The translations under genes and the position numbers were made by a program. A DNA stretch of 64,000 nucleotides from Litchfieldella anticariensis FP35 = DSM 16096 (GTDB lineage Bacteria > Pseudomonadota > Gammaproteobacteria > Pseudomonadales > Halomonadaceae). Below the pieces are notes generated by a model. The model saw only the letters and a program-made list of their open reading frames with translations. It was not told where the DNA came from and made no database searches. The stretch is taken from NCBI RefSeq assembly GCF_000409775.1, contig NZ_KE332388.1, positions 554,960 through 618,959 on the forward strand, written 5' to 3'. Position 1 is the stretch's first letter. Every line of letters begins with the position of its first letter. Positions 61,789-64,000 of this stretch are shown here, in pieces.

Positions 61789-62172
61789 TTACTCATCTTC
61801 GTCAGCGAGATCGCCTTCCTCTGCAGGATTGGCGGCTGAGCCAGTGGATTCAGTGCTTGACTCTAACTCTTCATCATCCTCTTCGAGCCATTCTTCACCG
61901 CTCGACTGTCCTTCCTCGGCGAGTTCTCCTTCTGCTTCCGGATTGGCGGCTGAGTCTGTTGATTTGACACTCGGCTCTACCTCTTCGTCGCGTAACTCTT
62001 CACTTTGAGATTCCTGTTGATCGACAAGCTCGCCTCCTTCTTCCGGATTGGCTGCCGAATCAGTCGACTGGACCGTCGGGTCATCCTGGCCCAATGCCAG
62101 CGGACTGGCGATCAGCCCGAACGACACCCCGATGACTCCGATCCGTTTGAGCAGTTGTTGGGATATCATCAT
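61789..62172 (-). CDS. Secreted hyperacidic repeat protein
   Basis: A 127-residue protein with signal peptide (LLKRIGVIGVSFGLIASPLA) followed by a strongly acidic chain in which the motif STDSAANPE occurs three times with variations (STDSAANPEEGGELV, STDSAANPEAEGELA, STGSAANPAEEGDLA) between Glu/Asp-rich linkers. It is probably disordered and exported. Its leader is similar to that of the acidic protein at 60701. No known family; presence next to formate dehydrogenase may be chance. Confidence 0.65.
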   Translation of the reverse strand: MMISQQLLKRIGVIGVSFGLIASPLALGQDDPTVQSTDSAANPEEGGELVDQQESQSEELRDEEVEPSVKSTDSAANPEAEGELAEEGQSSGEEWLEEDDEELESSTESTGSAANPAEEGDLADEDE

Positions 62173-62280
62173 GATTTCGACACCCCCTCATTGCGTTGAG
62201 AAGTGAGGCAGGGGACTCATTCCCCCTGCACCCCTCCTGACAATTATTGTCGCGGTGAAGTTCGTCCCATTAATGACAAC

Positions 62281-62309
62281 GCCCCACTCGGCACGAAACC
62301 GAGCAGGGC
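62281..62309. terminator. Hairpin after the formate dehydrogenase genes
   Basis: GCCCCACTCGG pairs with CCGAGCAGGGC (one mismatch) about 35 bases beyond the stop of the minus-strand small gene. Confidence 0.6.
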
Positions 62310-62343
62310 ATTTCTCCACTATGCAAGGAATGGCGACGGCCGA

Positions 62344-62583
62344 TCAGCGAAGACCCGGCAACAGATAGCGTTCAATGGCCGTACGCACCGACGGCAGCAT
62401 GATATCAGTATGCTGCATCAGCTCGCGTACCAGATCCTGTAGCCCCAGAACGCCCACCTCCACGTGCTTGCGCAACGCCAAGCGTGCGCAAGTTTCAGGA
62501 CAAGCTCCTTCGGGAATCTGTATCCCTAATGCTACCAATCGGCTGCGGAAATCATCCCCATCAATCAAGTCGACTATCATCAT
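62344..62583 (-). CDS. Small protein downstream of formate dehydrogenase
   Basis: A 79-residue protein starting 24 bases after the formate dehydrogenase stop, thus in the same operon. It has two cysteines (PEGACPETCARLALRK) and a likely helical C-terminus (LVRELMQHTDIMLPSVRTAI). Some formate dehydrogenases have a small delta subunit at this place, but I do not see the FdsD pattern. Possibly an accessory or assembly factor. Confidence 0.5.
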   Translation of the reverse strand: MMIVDLIDGDDFRSRLVALGIQIPEGACPETCARLALRKHVEVGVLGLQDLVRELMQHTDIMLPSVRTAIERYLLPGLR

Positions 62584-62607
62584 CTGCCTGTCCTCCTCAT
62601 CCCCCTA

Positions 62608-64000
62608 TCAGTGGGTGACAGCCTCACGAGTTCCCGCCTTGGACAACCGGCAGGCAGCGTACTTGAACTCGGGGATCTTACCGAACGGATCCAACGCTGG
62701 GTTGGTCAGGATATTCGCCGCCGCTTCGGCATAACAGAACGGCACGAACACCATGCCTTCCGGCATTAGCGAGTCGGCTCGCGTACGCAGAGTGATCTCA
62801 CCGCGCCGCGTGGTGATGGTCATAGGATCTCCCGGCTGCAAGCCGAGACGCCTCAGCTCACTGGGTGCCAGACTGGCTACGGCCTCGGGCTCAAGATCGT
62901 CGAGCACGCGGGCACGACGGGTCATCGAGCCGGTATGCCAATGCTCGAGCTGTCGCCCGGTAGTCAGTACCGTGGGGTAGTCAGCATCTATCGGCTCATC
63001 CGGTGGCAGCGGCAAGGTAGGGCTGAACCTGGCCCGGCCCGACGCGGTTGGGAAGGCGTCCGAGAACACCACGTCCGCTCCGGGAGCATCATCTGCCGGA
63101 CAGGGGTACGTCACCGAGTCCTCGCGCTCCAAGCGCTCCCACGAGATATGGTCAAGAGATGGCATACCGCGAGTCATCTCGGCGAACACATCGCGAGGAT
63201 GCCGGTAATCCCAAGGCAATCCGAAGCGCTTGGCCATTTCCTGGATGATCCACCAGTCGGGCTTGGCGTCACCGGGCAATGGCATCGCCTGACGCCCCAT
63301 CTGCACCTGACGGTTGGTATTGGTCACCGTACCGTCCTTCTCTGGCCAGGCGGATGCCGGCAGAATCACATCAGCGAACTGGGCGGTCTCGGTAACGAAC
63401 AGGTCCTGTACCACCAGATGCTCTAGCTTGGCAAGCGCGGCCCGTGCATGATCCAGGTCGGGATCGGACATGGCCGGGTTCTCGCCCTGAATGTACATGC
63501 CGCGGATAGTGCCATCGTGGATAGCCTCCATGATCTCGACCACGGTCAACCCGGGTTTGTCATCGAGTTTGGTATTCCATAGCTCCTCGAAGGCCGAGCG
63601 AACCTGGGCATCGGATACCGGCTGGTAGTCGGGCATGACCATGGGGATCAGGCCGGCATCCGAAGCCCCCTGGACATTGTTCTGGCCACGCAGTGGGTGC
63701 AGACCGGTGCCTGGCCGCCCTGTGTGGCCGCAGGCCAGCGCCAGCGAAATCAGGCAGCGGGCATTGTCGGTGCCGTGAGTATGCTGTGAGATCCCCATCC
63801 CCCAGAAGATCATCGCCTTGTCGGCCTTGGCATATTCACGCGCCACGTCACGAATCGCTTCGGCACTGACACCACAACTCTCGGCCATAGCCTCCGGCGT
63901 CATACCACGAACATGCTCTTTCAGTGCTTCGAAGCCTTCGGTGTGGGCATCGATATAGGCCTGATCGTACAGTTCCTCGGTAACGATCACGTTGAGCATG
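62608..64000 (-). CDS. Molybdopterin formate dehydrogenase alpha subunit, C-terminal part (cut by window edge)
   Basis: At least 463 residues of a large molybdopterin enzyme that continues past the right edge. Visible parts are AMIFWGMGISQHTHGTDNAR, GLHPLRGQNNVQGASDAG, PASAWPEKDGTVTNTNRQ and the C-terminal molybdopterin-binding barrel (VLTTGRQLEHWHTGSMTRR, LGLQPGDPMTITTRRGE). These fit FdhA/FdsA-type subunits of cytoplasmic formate dehydrogenases. The active-site Cys/Sec lies outside the window. It would oxidise formate produced by PurU and from betaine-derived formaldehyde. Confidence 0.88.
   Translation of the reverse strand, partial: MLNVIVTEELYDQAYIDAHTEGFEALKEHVRGMTPEAMAESCGVSAEAIRDVAREYAKADKAMIFWGMGISQHTHGTDNARCLISLALACGHTGRPGTGLHPLRGQNNVQGASDAGLIPMVMPDYQPVSDAQVRSAFEELWNTKLDDKPGLTVVEIMEAIHDGTIRGMYIQGENPAMSDPDLDHARAALAKLEHLVVQDLFVTETAQFADVILPASAWPEKDGTVTNTNRQVQMGRQAMPLPGDAKPDWWIIQEMAKRFGLPWDYRHPRDVFAEMTRGMPSLDHISWERLEREDSVTYPCPADDAPGADVVFSDAFPTASGRARFSPTLPLPPDEPIDADYPTVLTTGRQLEHWHTGSMTRRARVLDDLEPEAVASLAPSELRRLGLQPGDPMTITTRRGEITLRTRADSLMPEGMVFVPFCYAEAAANILTNPALDPFGKIPEFKYAACRLSKAGTREAVTH

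Overview
The window looks like a chromosomal segment of a moderately halophilic gammaproteobacterium of the Halomonadaceae (Halomonas type). The basis is the gene content (glycine betaine demethylation, sarcosine oxidase, TAXI-type TRAP transporter, secreted very acidic proteins) and the codon and GC style of the core genes; there is no rRNA to confirm it.

1-7177: right-hand part of an integrative, apparently mobilisable element inserted at a tRNA-Ile(CAU) gene. From the left it holds the start of a TraJ/MobC-type relaxosome gene, a sequence that closely resembles the RP4 (IncP) origin of transfer with its nic site, a lambda O/P-like replication gene pair with an AlpA-like regulator bracketed by copies of a 20-bp repeat, an AT-rich cargo block of unknown proteins (one with an HExxH zinc-protease-like motif), and a tyrosine integrase next to the tRNA 3' end. 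The other attachment site is not in the window.

7300-22090: uptake of foreign siderophores: IutA-like and FhuA/FoxA-like TonB receptors, an AraC-type regulator, the reductase FhuF, an FhuC-FhuD-FhuB transporter and a divergently placed Mn/Fe superoxide dismutase, with Fur-box-like sites in the promoters. A DctB/DctD sigma-54 two-component system follows.

22091-25700: a TAXI-type TRAP transporter (binding protein plus fused permease). Its promoter region has a good sigma-54 element directly abutted by a Fur-box-like sequence.

25750-44630: a complete NIS siderophore locus. Exporter, three IucA/IucC-family synthetases, an SbnG-like citrate synthase/aldolase and an SbnH-like PLP decarboxylase are laid out in the order sbnD-E-F-G-H followed by an sbnC-like gene, so a staphyloferrin B-like product is the best guess. 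Dedicated import genes (binding protein, two permeases, divergent ATPase), a ferredoxin-like putative reductase, an RraA-like protein and a TonB receptor accompany it. No sbnA/sbnB-type diaminopropionate genes are present. An IS1182-family element has inserted into the hairpin terminator of the receptor gene and duplicated it.

44670-60350: glycine betaine catabolism: gbcA and gbcB (betaine to dimethylglycine), soxBDAG (sarcosine to glycine), glyA (glycine/serine) and purU (formyl-THF to formate), with an AEC transporter, a periplasmic binding protein and an NtrB/NtrC-like pair.

60350-64000: a dispersed structured repeat, three small secreted acidic/repetitive proteins and the 3' part of a molybdopterin formate dehydrogenase gene, which would oxidise the formate made by PurU.
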